Assembly (NCBI GenBank): GCA_026196545.1
Contig: JAPHSZ010000022.1
Coordinates: 1-39,762 of the forward strand
From: Gammaproteobacteria bacterium
Lineage (GTDB): Bacteria > Pseudomonadota > Gammaproteobacteria > SZUA-229
DNA length: 39,762 nucleotides
Reading direction: 5' to 3'
Shown: in pieces, positions 1 through 8,314 of the stretch
Layout of the letters: every line of letters begins with the position of its first letter
Numbering within the stretch: the stretch's first letter is position 1
Position numbers and translations under genes: made by a program
The notes under the pieces: model-generated
The model's input: the letters and a program-made list of their open reading frames with translations, nothing else
Databases searched by the model: none
Told to the model about the DNA's origin: nothing

Positions 1-1569
1 AGTGGTCAAAATTTTATTTGCCGCTTCAAACTGCCCCTTGCGCATCAGCGCTTGTGTCGCCGTGAAATCGGCCGCAGCTGCTGTTGCTCTTGATGTCTTC
101 AGTTTTTTTTCAACTGCAAATTTATTCCAATCAGACTGGGCCAGACGCGCCCTCTCCTGCAATTCTATCGCCAGCCGCGCATTGGCGAGCAACGCCGTAT
201 AGTCCTCGGCCAGCTGTTTATAGGCCATGCCCGCCTGCGGCAGATTACCCGCCTTCAGGTCGGTCTCGGCGCCAGCCATATTTTTAGCCCACAGTTTGTG
301 TTGCGGAATGGCCGTGAGTTTCTGCTCACCCGCATAGACACCCCAGTCCTTTTTGGCTTTTATGGCCATGTCACGGTATTTGCTGACATTCATCGCACCA
401 TTCAGGAGATCGGTATAATCCTTCTCCAGACTGACCGCTTTCTCTGAAGCTGCAAGCAATTCACCGCCCGTTATTGTCTGCTGATATTGCTGATAAGCCT
501 GATCCAGGGCTTTGGCAGGCGCAATCTCGGTCAGGCTGTGTTCTTTTGCATAGACCAGCCATGCGTCTTTGGCTGTCGCCAGAGGCGGCTGCGTTGCAAG
601 CAGTGTTTCACCCGCTTGCTGCAACGCCCCATAACCCTTCAACAAAACACTGTAGCCTGCCAATGCTACTTTAAACTGCCCCTGATTCTCATCCTGATAG
701 CTGTCCTGATACCCTTTTTCTATTTTCAACGCGGGTGGTATCTGATCCCACCCCTGTTGTTTGGCCAGCGTCTGCCAGCTAGCACGTACCTTACGCACTG
801 CACGGCCATCGGTAACCACTGCCTCAGTATTCTCGGCCTGGCCCAGCATGGCAACAATGGTTGCTTTGACCGGCATCAGAGCATCGACCGCACCCTGAAT
901 ATTGTTGTCCTGCATTAGCTGCTCAGCTCCACTGATCTGATCCGGTAACTGTGCGTAAGCTGTTGTTTCATAGACCACCTTGTCAGCCAGCGTTTCAACT
1001 TCCTGCCAGTGCTCCGCCTGGCTTTCAGCAGCCATTAAAGCCTGGCTGAGTGCTGCCACATCATTACCGGGAGATTGCAACTGCTGAGTGAGGTCCTGAG
1101 CCCTGTGTAGCGAGGTCTGTCGATTATCTGCCATCTGCTGACGTATCTTTTTCAGGCGTTCCAGCAAATCACCGATTTCAGCCTGAAGCTGGGTTGCCCG
1201 TGTATCCCCGGCCTCCTGCGCGACCTGAACGGGTTCAGGCATCTGCACAACTTCCGGCTCTGGTAATTTCTCAAGCTTACCTTCCTGTTCAGCAAATTGC
1301 ATGACAGCTACACTGATACCCAACACCAGCAGCACTGCAATACCGGCCATTTTAGTTTTATTTGATTTGGTTTGTGACTGGCTCAGAGTTTGTTCAGCTA
1401 GATTTATATTATCGAGTACCTGTTGGAAGGCGAGCACCATAGTGCCGGCTGATGCTTCAGCGATTTTTGTTTCTATTTCAGCCCTTTTTTCGCTAGCTGC
1501 TACCTTTATAGCTTTTGCTGATGAGCCCGATTCCAGGCCCAGTATTCGTAATGCTTCTTCATGTGTCAT
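1..1569 (-). CDS. Membrane-anchored protein with 72-residue tandem repeats (3' end outside window)
   Basis: The frame is open from ATG at 1569 to the window edge (523 codons, no stop), so the protein is longer. Residues 1-65 are soluble and resemble a degenerate J-domain start (EALRILGLESGSSAKAIK) without an HPD motif. One membrane segment lies at about 74-93, then a Pro/Glu-rich linker and a coiled-coil-like stretch at about 120-165. From about 260 a module repeats: Trp at 265, 337, 409 and 481 is exactly 72 residues apart, with Gly at 297/369/441, Ala at 302/374/446 and Tyr at 313/385/457. Each unit looks like a helical hairpin ending in Y..LL..A. The topology suggests a cytoplasmic N-terminus and a periplasmic repeat region. 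I do not recognise a function. A catalytic domain could follow beyond the window. No strong Shine-Dalgarno is present, only AGAG seven bases before the ATG. Confidence 0.85.
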   Translation of the reverse strand, partial: MTHEEALRILGLESGSSAKAIKVAASEKRAEIETKIAEASAGTMVLAFQQVLDNINLAEQTLSQSQTKSNKTKMAGIAVLLVLGISVAVMQFAEQEGKLEKLPEPEVVQMPEPVQVAQEAGDTRATQLQAEIGDLLERLKKIRQQMADNRQTSLHRAQDLTQQLQSPGNDVAALSQALMAAESQAEHWQEVETLADKVVYETTAYAQLPDQISGAEQLMQDNNIQGAVDALMPVKATIVAMLGQAENTEAVVTDGRAVRKVRASWQTLAKQQGWDQIPPALKIEKGYQDSYQDENQGQFKVALAGYSVLLKGYGALQQAGETLLATQPPLATAKDAWLVYAKEHSLTEIAPAKALDQAYQQYQQTITGGELLAASEKAVSLEKDYTDLLNGAMNVSKYRDMAIKAKKDWGVYAGEQKLTAIPQHKLWAKNMAGAETDLKAGNLPQAGMAYKQLAEDYTALLANARLAIELQERARLAQSDWNKFAVEKKLKTSRATAAAADFTATQALMRKGQFEAANKILTT

Positions 1570-1774
1570 GGCAAATCTCTTTTTTAATTTTTATTTTTAA
1601 TGCACGACTCCATGTGGTTAGCTAATTTGACTAAAAGCTCATTAGATATTCATAATAAACTTAATAATTATGCTGTCTTAAAACCATAGCGGCGCTAAGA
1701 CTACAATTTTTGATTCCACTTAACAATCATTTTGTTGATACAGGTGATATGTAGCTGTCCTGGCTATTACAGAC

Positions 1775-1801
1775 AAAAAAAGACCTGCATAGCAGGCCTT
1801 T
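1775..1801 (-). terminator. Rho-independent terminator after the HHH protein gene
   Basis: A nine-pair stem (1780-1788 with 1792-1800, three-base loop) is followed on the minus strand by a run of seven T (1781-1775). The one mismatch read on the plus strand (A1783/C1797) becomes a G-U pair in minus-strand RNA, so the hairpin is complete only in that direction. It lies 25 bases past the HHH gene stop and probably ends the long gyrA-to-HHH series. The remaining bases, 1570-1774, are an AT-rich leader before the truncated gene; I see no convincing promoter there. Confidence 0.85.
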
Positions 1802-1825
1802 TTATAACAGCAAAAACAGAGAAAA

Positions 1826-2089
1826 TTATTCTGTCAGAATATTGTCTGCATTTTTCTTCAAGGTGCTTTCACCAATGCCTTTGACATTTGTCAGCTCTTC
1901 CGCAGACTTGAATGGGCCATTGGCCTCACGATAGGCCACGATCGCTTCTGCCTTTTTCTCACCGACACCTACGAGTTCGGCTGATAGTGTCGCCGCATCG
2001 GCTTTATTGATATTGACCTGAGCTGCCAGTACAGAGGCAGAGATTGAAAGGAGTAAAGATAATAATACGGATTGAATGATTTTCATCAT
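1826..2089 (-). CDS. Small secreted helix-hairpin-helix (ComEA-like) protein
   Basis: This is an 87-residue protein with a signal peptide (MMKIIQSVLLSLLL, cleavage probably after VLAA). The rest is a tandem helix-hairpin-helix domain: VNINKADAATLSAELVGVG, then a second hairpin around NVKGIGESTLKKN. Such domains bind DNA without sequence specificity. The family includes the C-terminal domain of the competence protein ComEA and short stand-alone gammaproteobacterial homologues thought to be periplasmic. This protein lacks ComEA's membrane anchor. AGGGA lies six bases before the first of two adjacent ATG codons. The gene follows pyrF by 50 bases and precedes a strong terminator, so it is probably the last gene of the series. 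A role in DNA uptake is inferred from the family only. Confidence 0.85.
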   Translation of the reverse strand: MMKIIQSVLLSLLLSISASVLAAQVNINKADAATLSAELVGVGEKKAEAIVAYREANGPFKSAEELTNVKGIGESTLKKNADNILTE

Positions 2090-2139
2090 AACGCTTCCCT
2101 GTGTTGTTAATAAGAAAAGTTAAAGTATCACAGGTTTTT

Positions 2140-2838
2140 TCAGGATGCAAACCCAATATCTGCATTAATCGCTGTTAACACTCGTACCGGATCATCAGAT
2201 TGTGTAACAGGACGGCCTATCACAAGATAATTAGATCCATTCTCAATAGCGCGTTTTGGCGTCATGATACGGTTCTGGTCGTCAACACTGGCATTTTCCG
2301 GGCGTATGCCTGGTGTTACCAGCAAAAAATCACTACCACATTGCTGTTTAAGCATGGCGGCCTCCTGTGCTGAACACACCACGCCATCCAGGCCTGCCTG
2401 TTTTGCCATCATCGCCAGTCGTTTAACAAAGTCAGCAGGTGTTTCATTGATTCCCAAAGCACCCAGTTCTTTCTCACCACTGCTGGTCAGCAGAGTCACC
2501 GCAATCAACAAAGGTGCATCATCATAATTCAGCACATGGCGTGCCGCCGCCATCATCGCTGCCCCACCCATACTATGCACATTCAGCATCCAGACACCTA
2601 GCTCTGCAGCTGACTCGCAGGCTTTTGCAACCGTATTTGGAATATCATGAAATTTTAAATCCAGAAAAACATCGAATCCTGAAGCAACCAGTTTTTTTAC
2701 CAAGGAGGGGCCGCAACGGGTAAACAGCTCCTTACCCACCTTTAGGCGGCATAGCTCAGGGTCCAGTTTTTCTACCAACTGCATGGCCTTTTTTTCACCT
2801 GGAAAATCAAGTGCGACGATGACTTTTGAATGACTCAT
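2140..2838 (-). CDS. pyrF: Orotidine 5'-phosphate decarboxylase
   Basis: The protein (232 residues) converts OMP to UMP, the last step of de novo pyrimidine synthesis, in the cytoplasm. The (beta/alpha)8 family signature is [10 protein letters not shown] at 60-69, giving the charged catalytic set D60, K62 and D65; K33 and D11 also fit. The phosphate-binding motif [10 protein letters not shown] is near the C-terminus. Length is normal for the gammaproteobacterial group. It starts three bases after the lapB stop, the same lapB-pyrF pairing as in E. coli, and is followed by the HHH gene. Confidence 0.97.
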   Translation of the reverse strand: MSHSKVIVALDFPGEKKAMQLVEKLDPELCRLKVGKELFTRCGPSLVKKLVASGFDVFLDLKFHDIPNTVAKACESAAELGVWMLNVHSMGGAAMMAAARHVLNYDDAPLLIAVTLLTSSGEKELGALGINETPADFVKRLAMMAKQAGLDGVVCSAQEAAMLKQQCGSDFLLVTPGIRPENASVDDQNRIMTPKRAIENGSNYLVIGRPVTQSDDPVRVLTAINADIGFAS

Positions 2839-2841
2839 TGT

Positions 2842-4017
2842 TTATGCTGCTTCGATCATTGTAGGCTTCACTTCTGCCCAGCTCTGACAACTCGGGCATA
2901 GCCAGTAAAGGGTATTGGACTGAAAACCACAGTGGTGGCACTGAAACTCGGCATCATCCTTCTGGATTTTGACCAGCGCCGATTTCAAATCCAGCAACAA
3001 GCTGAGTTCAGCTGAATCCGCCTGATTAGATTTGTAATTAATAAGCGATTGCATACCCTTAAGGTCAGGAAACTTCCTGAGGCGGTCAGTAAGATACTCA
3101 ATAGCAGCCTCTTTACCTTTGTATCGTTCAATCACCATGGCGTGTTTTTCGATCATAGCGAGTGACTGGTGCCGCTGTTCCACATCAGCCAGGTAGCTCA
3201 ATAATTTACCAGGATCCCCAGTACGATGATAACAGTTGATAACCCTGTCGATAACCACAGGGAAAAACTCAGCATCACGTTGTTCAATCCGCTCAAAGTA
3301 GTAAACAGCCTGCTTATAATGTTGCTTCTCCATTTCATGATCAGCCAGCAAAATCAGCGCCCGGATAGAACCTTCATCATAATGCAGTGCTTGTTTAGCA
3401 TCCTGTGCCAGCTGACTGATATCACCTTTGCTCCTGGCTATTTCCGCAAGCTCGCAATAATACTGTGAGATCATTGGACCCACATCTGTTGCACCCTCTG
3501 AATATAACTTAACGGCAAATTCAATCGCCTTACGCCATTCTTTTTCCTGCTGATAAATCAATATCAGGTTTCTTTTGGCTACCTCTGAGCTGGCATCATG
3601 AATGAGCACTTCCTTAAACAGGCCCTCTGCGCGATCAAACCAGCCTGCACCCAGATAATCATAACCCAGCTCAAGCAGCACCTTGCTGCGGTACTCTTCG
3701 GGCAGTGATGGCCTGGCGATCAGGCCCTGATGAATTTTGATAGCCTTATCAATCTCGCCATTCTTACGATATATCTTGCCCAGGGCAAAATGAGTATCAA
3801 CCAGATCCCAGTCGGTTTCGACCAGTTTGACAAAGATATCGAGTGCTTTGCTGTGTTCATCATTCAGCAAATAATTGAGTCCAGTGAAATACTCAGGCGG
3901 GAGTTGTCGAATCTTGTTTTGCTTGTGTGAGTGCCTTCGCCTGCTAAACCAGAGCAGCACCAGTAAAATAAGGGGTAACAGAAATATCCACGTTGGTAAT
4001 TCAGACAGGTTTGTCAC
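2842..4017 (-). CDS. lapB: LPS assembly protein B, TPR and zinc-ribbon membrane protein
   Basis: LapB (YciM) is an inner-membrane protein that controls LPS synthesis by presenting LpxC to the protease FtsH. This protein has 391 residues. A membrane helix is at about 10-24, then an Arg/His-rich cytoplasmic start, several TPR units (LGKIYRKNGEIDKAI, LGYDYLGAGWFDRAE), and a rubredoxin-like zinc ribbon at the C-terminus with C360, C363, C374 and C377 all present. The start is GTG (4015-4017) with AGGGA nine bases upstream. Its usual upstream partner lapA is absent: the 112 bases between ihfB and this gene hold no ORF of that type. pyrF follows after three bases. Confidence 0.95.
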   Translation of the reverse strand: MTNLSELPTWIFLLPLILLVLLWFSRRRHSHKQNKIRQLPPEYFTGLNYLLNDEHSKALDIFVKLVETDWDLVDTHFALGKIYRKNGEIDKAIKIHQGLIARPSLPEEYRSKVLLELGYDYLGAGWFDRAEGLFKEVLIHDASSEVAKRNLILIYQQEKEWRKAIEFAVKLYSEGATDVGPMISQYYCELAEIARSKGDISQLAQDAKQALHYDEGSIRALILLADHEMEKQHYKQAVYYFERIEQRDAEFFPVVIDRVINCYHRTGDPGKLLSYLADVEQRHQSLAMIEKHAMVIERYKGKEAAIEYLTDRLRKFPDLKGMQSLINYKSNQADSAELSLLLDLKSALVKIQKDDAEFQCHHCGFQSNTLYWLCPSCQSWAEVKPTMIEAA

Positions 4018-4071
4018 AACGAGATTCCCTAATTAAGATTGCTTGAAATAACCCAGCGATGAATTTAATAC

Positions 4072-4091
4072 AATACTAATACTAATACTAA
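4072..4091. repeat. Short tandem repeat of ACTAAT (about 3.3 copies)
   Basis: The hexamer ACTAAT is repeated head to tail in the gap between ihfB and lapB. It is a small AT-rich simple repeat and may vary in copy number by slippage. No role is apparent. Confidence 0.7.
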
Positions 4092-4129
4092 ACAGGCGTG
4101 GGCAAATGAGTACAGCGCGTAAAGCCTGT

Positions 4130-4456
4130 CTATTCTTTTTCCTTCTTGAGAGAGTCATTAACCCGCTCTCTAAGCTCTTTACCGGGCTTAAAATGAGGCA
4201 CATGCTTGCCAGGCAATGATACTGCATCACCTGTTTTAGGGTTTCTACCAGCACGCGGTGGCCTGAAATGCAGGGAAAAACTACCAAATCCCCTGATTTC
4301 AATCCGTTCACCGTTTGACAGCGAATTACTCATCCGCCCCAAAATGCTTTTAACAGCCAGCTCTACGTCCTTGTAGGCAAGGTGTGTTTGTTTGCGTGAG
4401 ATCCGTTCGATCAATTCAGACTTCATCATTGACTTTTCTAGTGGTTCATCAGCCAT
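4130..4456 (-). CDS. ihfB: Integration host factor subunit beta
   Basis: The beta subunit of the DNA-bending heterodimer IHF is a nucleoid-associated protein of the HU/IHF family. The full fold is visible: dimerisation helices ([15 protein letters not shown]), beta-sheet core ([14 protein letters not shown]), and the DNA-intercalating arm [13 protein letters not shown] with its proline. At 108 residues from the first ATG it has about nine extra N-terminal residues compared with usual homologues, which begin M(T)KSELI. The tandem ATG codons at 4429 and 4426 are alternative starts, but the only Shine-Dalgarno-like sequence (GAGGAAGG) lies before the 4456 ATG at a long spacing of 12. It follows rpsA by 65 bases, the order found in E. 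coli and Pseudomonas. Confidence 0.95.
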   Translation of the reverse strand: MADEPLEKSMMKSELIERISRKQTHLAYKDVELAVKSILGRMSNSLSNGERIEIRGFGSFSLHFRPPRAGRNPKTGDAVSLPGKHVPHFKPGKELRERVNDSLKKEKE

Positions 4457-4521
4457 TGTATTTTGAAACCTTCCTCGATTAACTGTCTTAATTTATTACT
4501 TTTAATATGTAGCAGTAAAAA

Positions 4522-6198
4522 TTACTTTTTACCAGCATCCATCTGTTCTTTCAGCAAATCACCCAAAGTAGTAGATGTTGTTTCCTGCGACTTGGAGTAA
4601 TCCTTCATCGCTTCGGTTTCATCCTGGTAATCTTTGGCTTTTACTGAAAGATTCAGTGCGCGGCTCTTACGGTCAACGCCCATCAGCTTGGCTTCAACTT
4701 CATCACCCACTTTCAGCACTGTGCTGGCATCTTCAACGCGATCACGTGAAAGCTCTGAAGCACGTAGTGTGCCTTCTACACCATCACCCAGATCGATGAC
4801 TGCACCTTTAGCGTCAACAGACAGTACGGTGCCCTTAACGATAGCGCCTTTCTTGTACTCAGCCATGTAGGTTGAAACAGGATCCTGCTCCATCTGCTTG
4901 ATACCCAGTGAGATACGCTCACGCTCAGGGTCGATAGACAGCACAACCGCTTCGATGGTATCGCCTTTCTTGTAGTCACGAATGGCTTCAACACCTTCAA
5001 CGTCCCATGAAACATCAGACATGTGAACCAGGCCATCAATATCACCATTCAGGCCAACGAAGACACCAAAATCAGTGATCGACTTGATCACGCCTGAAAC
5101 CTTGTCACCCTTGTTGTGGGTTGCAGAGAACTCATCCCATGGGTTTGGCTTGCACTGTTTCATACCCAGTGAAATGCGGCGACGCTCAGGATCGATATCC
5201 AGAATCATCACTTCAACTTCATCACCCAGGGTTACAACATTGCCGGGGCTAACGTTCTTGTTAGTCCAGTCCATTTCAGAAACGTGAACCAGACCTTCAA
5301 CGCCGTCTTCAATTTCGACAAAACAACCATAATCGGTGATGTTGCTAACTTTACCGAACAGGCGTGAACCTTCAGGGTAGCGACGGGCAATTTCAGCCCA
5401 TGGATCTTCGCCCAGCTGTTTCAGACCAAGTGATACGCGGGTTTTCTCTTTGTCGTATTTAAGTACAACAACATCAATTTCATCACCCACTTCAACAATT
5501 TCAGAAGGATGACGAACGCGTTTCCATGCCATATCAGTGATATGCAGCAGGCCGTCGATGCCGCCCAGATCAAGGAACGCACCGTAATCGGTAAGGTTCT
5601 TAACAACACCCTTGATGGTCTTACCTTCTTCAATGCTTTCCAGCAACTGCTCACGCTCAGCGCTGTATTCAGTTTCAACAACAGCACGACGGGAAACCAC
5701 AACGTTGTTGCGTTTCTGATCCAGCTTGATTACCTTAAATTCAAGCTCTTTACCTTCCAGGTAGGAAGTGTCGCGTACGGGACGTACATCAACCAGTGAA
5801 CCAGGCAGGAACGCACGGATGTCGCCCAGCTCAACGGTGAAGCCACCTTTAACGCGACCGGTAATAAGACCTGTAATAATTTCTTCAGCTTCGAATGAAG
5901 TTTCCAGTGATTTCCATGCTCTGGCACGTTTCGCTTTCTCACGTGACAGGCGGGTTTCACCAAAACCGTCTTCAACGGCTTCTAAAACAACTTCAACATC
6001 ATCGCCAACAGCTACTTCCAGCTCACCAGCGAGGTTACAGAATTGACTCTCGGGTATAACACCCTCAGATTTCAGCCCGGCAGCAACAGTTACGTAACCA
6101 TCGTGAATATCAACAACAGTACCAGTCACGACAGTACCTGCTGTCATCTCAGTATGGGTCAGGCTTTCTTCAAATAAATCGGCAAAATTTTCAGACAT
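4522..6198 (-). CDS. rpsA: 30S ribosomal protein S1
   Basis: S1 binds mRNA on the 30S subunit and helps initiation on structured or Shine-Dalgarno-poor messages. The protein has 558 residues, close to the E. coli length, with six S1/OB-fold repeats. Domains 3-6 show the typical pattern G..V.GVV..I.DYGAF(V/D)L....GL.H.S(D/E) and end near V.LKYD(K/P)E..R(V/I)SLG. The N-terminal 30S-docking domain begins [12 protein letters not shown]. The start is confident by homology, yet no Shine-Dalgarno sequence precedes it; the upstream bases are AU-rich, as is known for rpsA autoregulation in E. coli. It lies 110 bases after cmk and before ihfB. Confidence 0.98.
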   Translation of the reverse strand: MSENFADLFEESLTHTEMTAGTVVTGTVVDIHDGYVTVAAGLKSEGVIPESQFCNLAGELEVAVGDDVEVVLEAVEDGFGETRLSREKAKRARAWKSLETSFEAEEIITGLITGRVKGGFTVELGDIRAFLPGSLVDVRPVRDTSYLEGKELEFKVIKLDQKRNNVVVSRRAVVETEYSAEREQLLESIEEGKTIKGVVKNLTDYGAFLDLGGIDGLLHITDMAWKRVRHPSEIVEVGDEIDVVVLKYDKEKTRVSLGLKQLGEDPWAEIARRYPEGSRLFGKVSNITDYGCFVEIEDGVEGLVHVSEMDWTNKNVSPGNVVTLGDEVEVMILDIDPERRRISLGMKQCKPNPWDEFSATHNKGDKVSGVIKSITDFGVFVGLNGDIDGLVHMSDVSWDVEGVEAIRDYKKGDTIEAVVLSIDPERERISLGIKQMEQDPVSTYMAEYKKGAIVKGTVLSVDAKGAVIDLGDGVEGTLRASELSRDRVEDASTVLKVGDEVEAKLMGVDRKSRALNLSVKAKDYQDETEAMKDYSKSQETTSTTLGDLLKEQMDAGKK

Positions 6199-6308
6199 AA
6201 TAAATAGATTGTATGTATACCTACCCTGTTGGACTTAGCAGTAGATAGACTAGGTTGTAGTTAAACAAATGGCCTGTGGATTGATCCCAGACCGCTATTT
6301 TCAAACTC

Positions 6309-6980
6309 TCAACTAAAGTGCTGCTCAACGAGTTGCATAACCCGAACATATACCTGTTCGATACTCAAATTAGTCGTATCGATAACGATGGCATCGTCGG
6401 CTGCTAACAACGGTGAAGCTGATCGTGTTGAATCTCTTTCGTCGCGCTCATGGAGCTCGGCGGTGAGCTGCGAGAGATTAGCATCGATTCCCTTGTCTTT
6501 CAACTGCTTATATCGTCTTTTTGCGCGTTCTTCAGCACTGGCAGTAAGAAATATCTTGAGCTCGGCATCAGGAAAGACCGTGGTGCCCATATCACGCCCA
6601 TCGGCGACCAGACCGGGCGCTCTGGCAAAGGCTTTCTGCTTGTCGAGCAGGGCCTGGCGCACTTCTGGAATGGCTGCGACCTTCGATGCCAGCACCCCCG
6701 TCGCCTCGGTACGAATCGCCTGTGAGACATTTTTACCACGAAGATAAATACCCAGCGCATCGCCCGATGTTACATATTCTATTTGCATATCTCTTGCTAA
6801 ATCAGCAAGTTGCGAGACATTATCAAGGTCAGGCTCATCCCCGGCACTCAATGCCAGCAGACGATAAAGCGATCCACTATCGAGAATATGCCAGCCAAGT
6901 TTTTTCGCGACCAATAGACAGATTGTGCCTTTACCCACACCGCTGGGGCCATCCAGGGTTAATACCGGAATCTTAGTCAT
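6309..6980 (-). CDS. cmk: Cytidylate kinase
   Basis: This enzyme phosphorylates CMP and dCMP with ATP, feeding CDP and dCDP pools. It has 223 residues. The P-loop GPSGVGKGT is at 11-19, the CMP-binding region includes DSGSLYRLLAL and the DGRDMGTTVFPDA motif, and the lid has RAKRRYKQLKDKG. The ATG overlaps the end of aroA by eight bases, so the two are probably translationally coupled. Placement between aroA and rpsA is the conserved gammaproteobacterial order. Confidence 0.97.
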   Translation of the reverse strand: MTKIPVLTLDGPSGVGKGTICLLVAKKLGWHILDSGSLYRLLALSAGDEPDLDNVSQLADLARDMQIEYVTSGDALGIYLRGKNVSQAIRTEATGVLASKVAAIPEVRQALLDKQKAFARAPGLVADGRDMGTTVFPDAELKIFLTASAEERAKRRYKQLKDKGIDANLSQLTAELHERDERDSTRSASPLLAADDAIVIDTTNLSIEQVYVRVMQLVEQHFS

Positions 6981-8274
6981 CTAATTTAATGCCCAATCCA
7001 GCATTTGAGGCCAAATCAACAAAACCGGGGAATGAAGTATTCACATTGTCGCAGTCTTCAATCTCAACTTCACCAGATGCGCACAATGCCGCCATGGAAA
7101 AAGCCATCGCGATTCGATGGTCATCGTGGCTATGCACTGATCCAGACTGTATCGCCCCCCCCTGTATCACCATGCCATCGTCGGTGGCCTTCGCATCCAC
7201 ACCCAGAGCCTGCAGGCCTTCGGCCATCACCTGAATGCGATCACACTCTTTAACTCGTAGCTCTTCAGCACCAGTAATCACCGTTTCGCCTTCAGCACAG
7301 GCCGCGGCCACAAAAATCACCGGGAACTCATCAATAGCCAGAGGTACCAGATGCTCAGGAATTTGTGCGCCTTTTAGCTGAGCACTCTTTACCCTGATGT
7401 CTGCCACCGGTTCACCACCAGCCTCACGCTGATTTAATAATTCGATATCAGCACCCATCAACTTCAAAATATCGATGACGCCGGTTCGAGTGGGATTGAT
7501 GCCAACATGTTCAAGCGTAATATCCGAGCCATCTGCGATGCTCGCACCCACCATAAAAAAGGCAGACGATGAAATATCCGCGGGCACATCAATATCACAG
7601 GCGGTGAGTTTGGCCGGACCTTCAAGACACATGGTCGAATCATTCACATCCACAGGCACACCAAACGCTGTCAACATTCTTTCGGTATGGTCACGCGTGG
7701 GCGCGGGTTCAGTCACACAGGTTTTTCCTTCTGCATAAAGCCCCGCCAGCAAACAGCAGGATTTGACCTGGGCACTGGCCATCGGCAGTTTATAATGGAT
7801 AGCGTGCAACTGATGACCCCCTGATATTTTCAATGGTGGCCTGCCATCTGCCGCAGTTTCAACCACTGCCCCCATTTCAGCCAGCGGGTTAGTCACACGC
7901 GCCATCGGTCGTTTTGACAAAGAAGCATCACCTTTTAATTCAACATCAAAAGATAATCCTGAAAACAGGCCCGCCAGCAAACGCATAGAGGTACCGGAGT
8001 TACCTACGTCCAGTGCCTGCTCCGGTTTTTTAAGACCCTGCATACCAACACCATGTACGACAACCTTGCCGTTTTCTGGACCCTCAATTTCAACACCCAT
8101 GGCACGAAATGCACGCAGCGTATTCAGGCTGTCTTCACCTTCGAGAAAACCACTGATATGGCTCACACCTTCAGCAATCGAGCCAAACATGATTGAGCGG
8201 TGTGAAATGGATTTATCACCAGGAACACGGATATTGCCTTTCAACACACCACCATTTTGAACTGTAAATTTCAT
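6973..8274 (-). CDS. aroA: 3-phosphoshikimate 1-carboxyvinyltransferase (EPSP synthase), class II type
   Basis: EPSP synthase joins shikimate-3-phosphate and phosphoenolpyruvate, the sixth step to chorismate. I chose ATG 8274 (433 residues), because MKFTVQNGGVLKGNIRVPGDKS matches family starts and GGAA lies upstream; the frame stays open to 8385 but that part is unlike EPSP synthase and overlaps tyrA. Motifs of class II enzymes are all present: GDKS (19-22), SAQVK (167-171), RDHTE (194-198) and NPTR (260-263). In the PEP loop (92-99, GNSGTSMRL) the glycine of glyphosate-sensitive enzymes is kept, while the position of E. coli Pro101 is Leu99. It overlaps cmk by eight bases and lies 40 bases after tyrA; in Pseudomonas tyrA and this gene are fused. 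Confidence 0.96.
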   Translation of the reverse strand: MKFTVQNGGVLKGNIRVPGDKSISHRSIMFGSIAEGVSHISGFLEGEDSLNTLRAFRAMGVEIEGPENGKVVVHGVGMQGLKKPEQALDVGNSGTSMRLLAGLFSGLSFDVELKGDASLSKRPMARVTNPLAEMGAVVETAADGRPPLKISGGHQLHAIHYKLPMASAQVKSCCLLAGLYAEGKTCVTEPAPTRDHTERMLTAFGVPVDVNDSTMCLEGPAKLTACDIDVPADISSSAFFMVGASIADGSDITLEHVGINPTRTGVIDILKLMGADIELLNQREAGGEPVADIRVKSAQLKGAQIPEHLVPLAIDEFPVIFVAAACAEGETVITGAEELRVKECDRIQVMAEGLQALGVDAKATDDGMVIQGGAIQSGSVHSHDDHRIAMAFSMAALCASGEVEIEDCDNVNTSFPGFVDLASNAGLGIKLDD

Positions 8275-8314
8275 TAATATTTTCCAGAAGAATCTTTTCT
8301 TAATAGAGAAATAA

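Noticed and set aside
487..918. 143-codon plus-strand open frame near the left edge
   Set aside because: It lies opposite the continuous minus-strand repeat protein, whose periodic sequence shows that the minus strand is coding.
4092..4129. ACAGGC...GCCTGT inverted repeat between ihfB and lapB
   Set aside because: Six pairs with a loop over 20 bases and no T run; too weak for a terminator.
4515..4532. Inverted repeat GTAAAAA/TTTTTAC over the rpsA stop
   Set aside because: It is AT-only apart from the end pair and has no T run in the direction of transcription, so it would not terminate.
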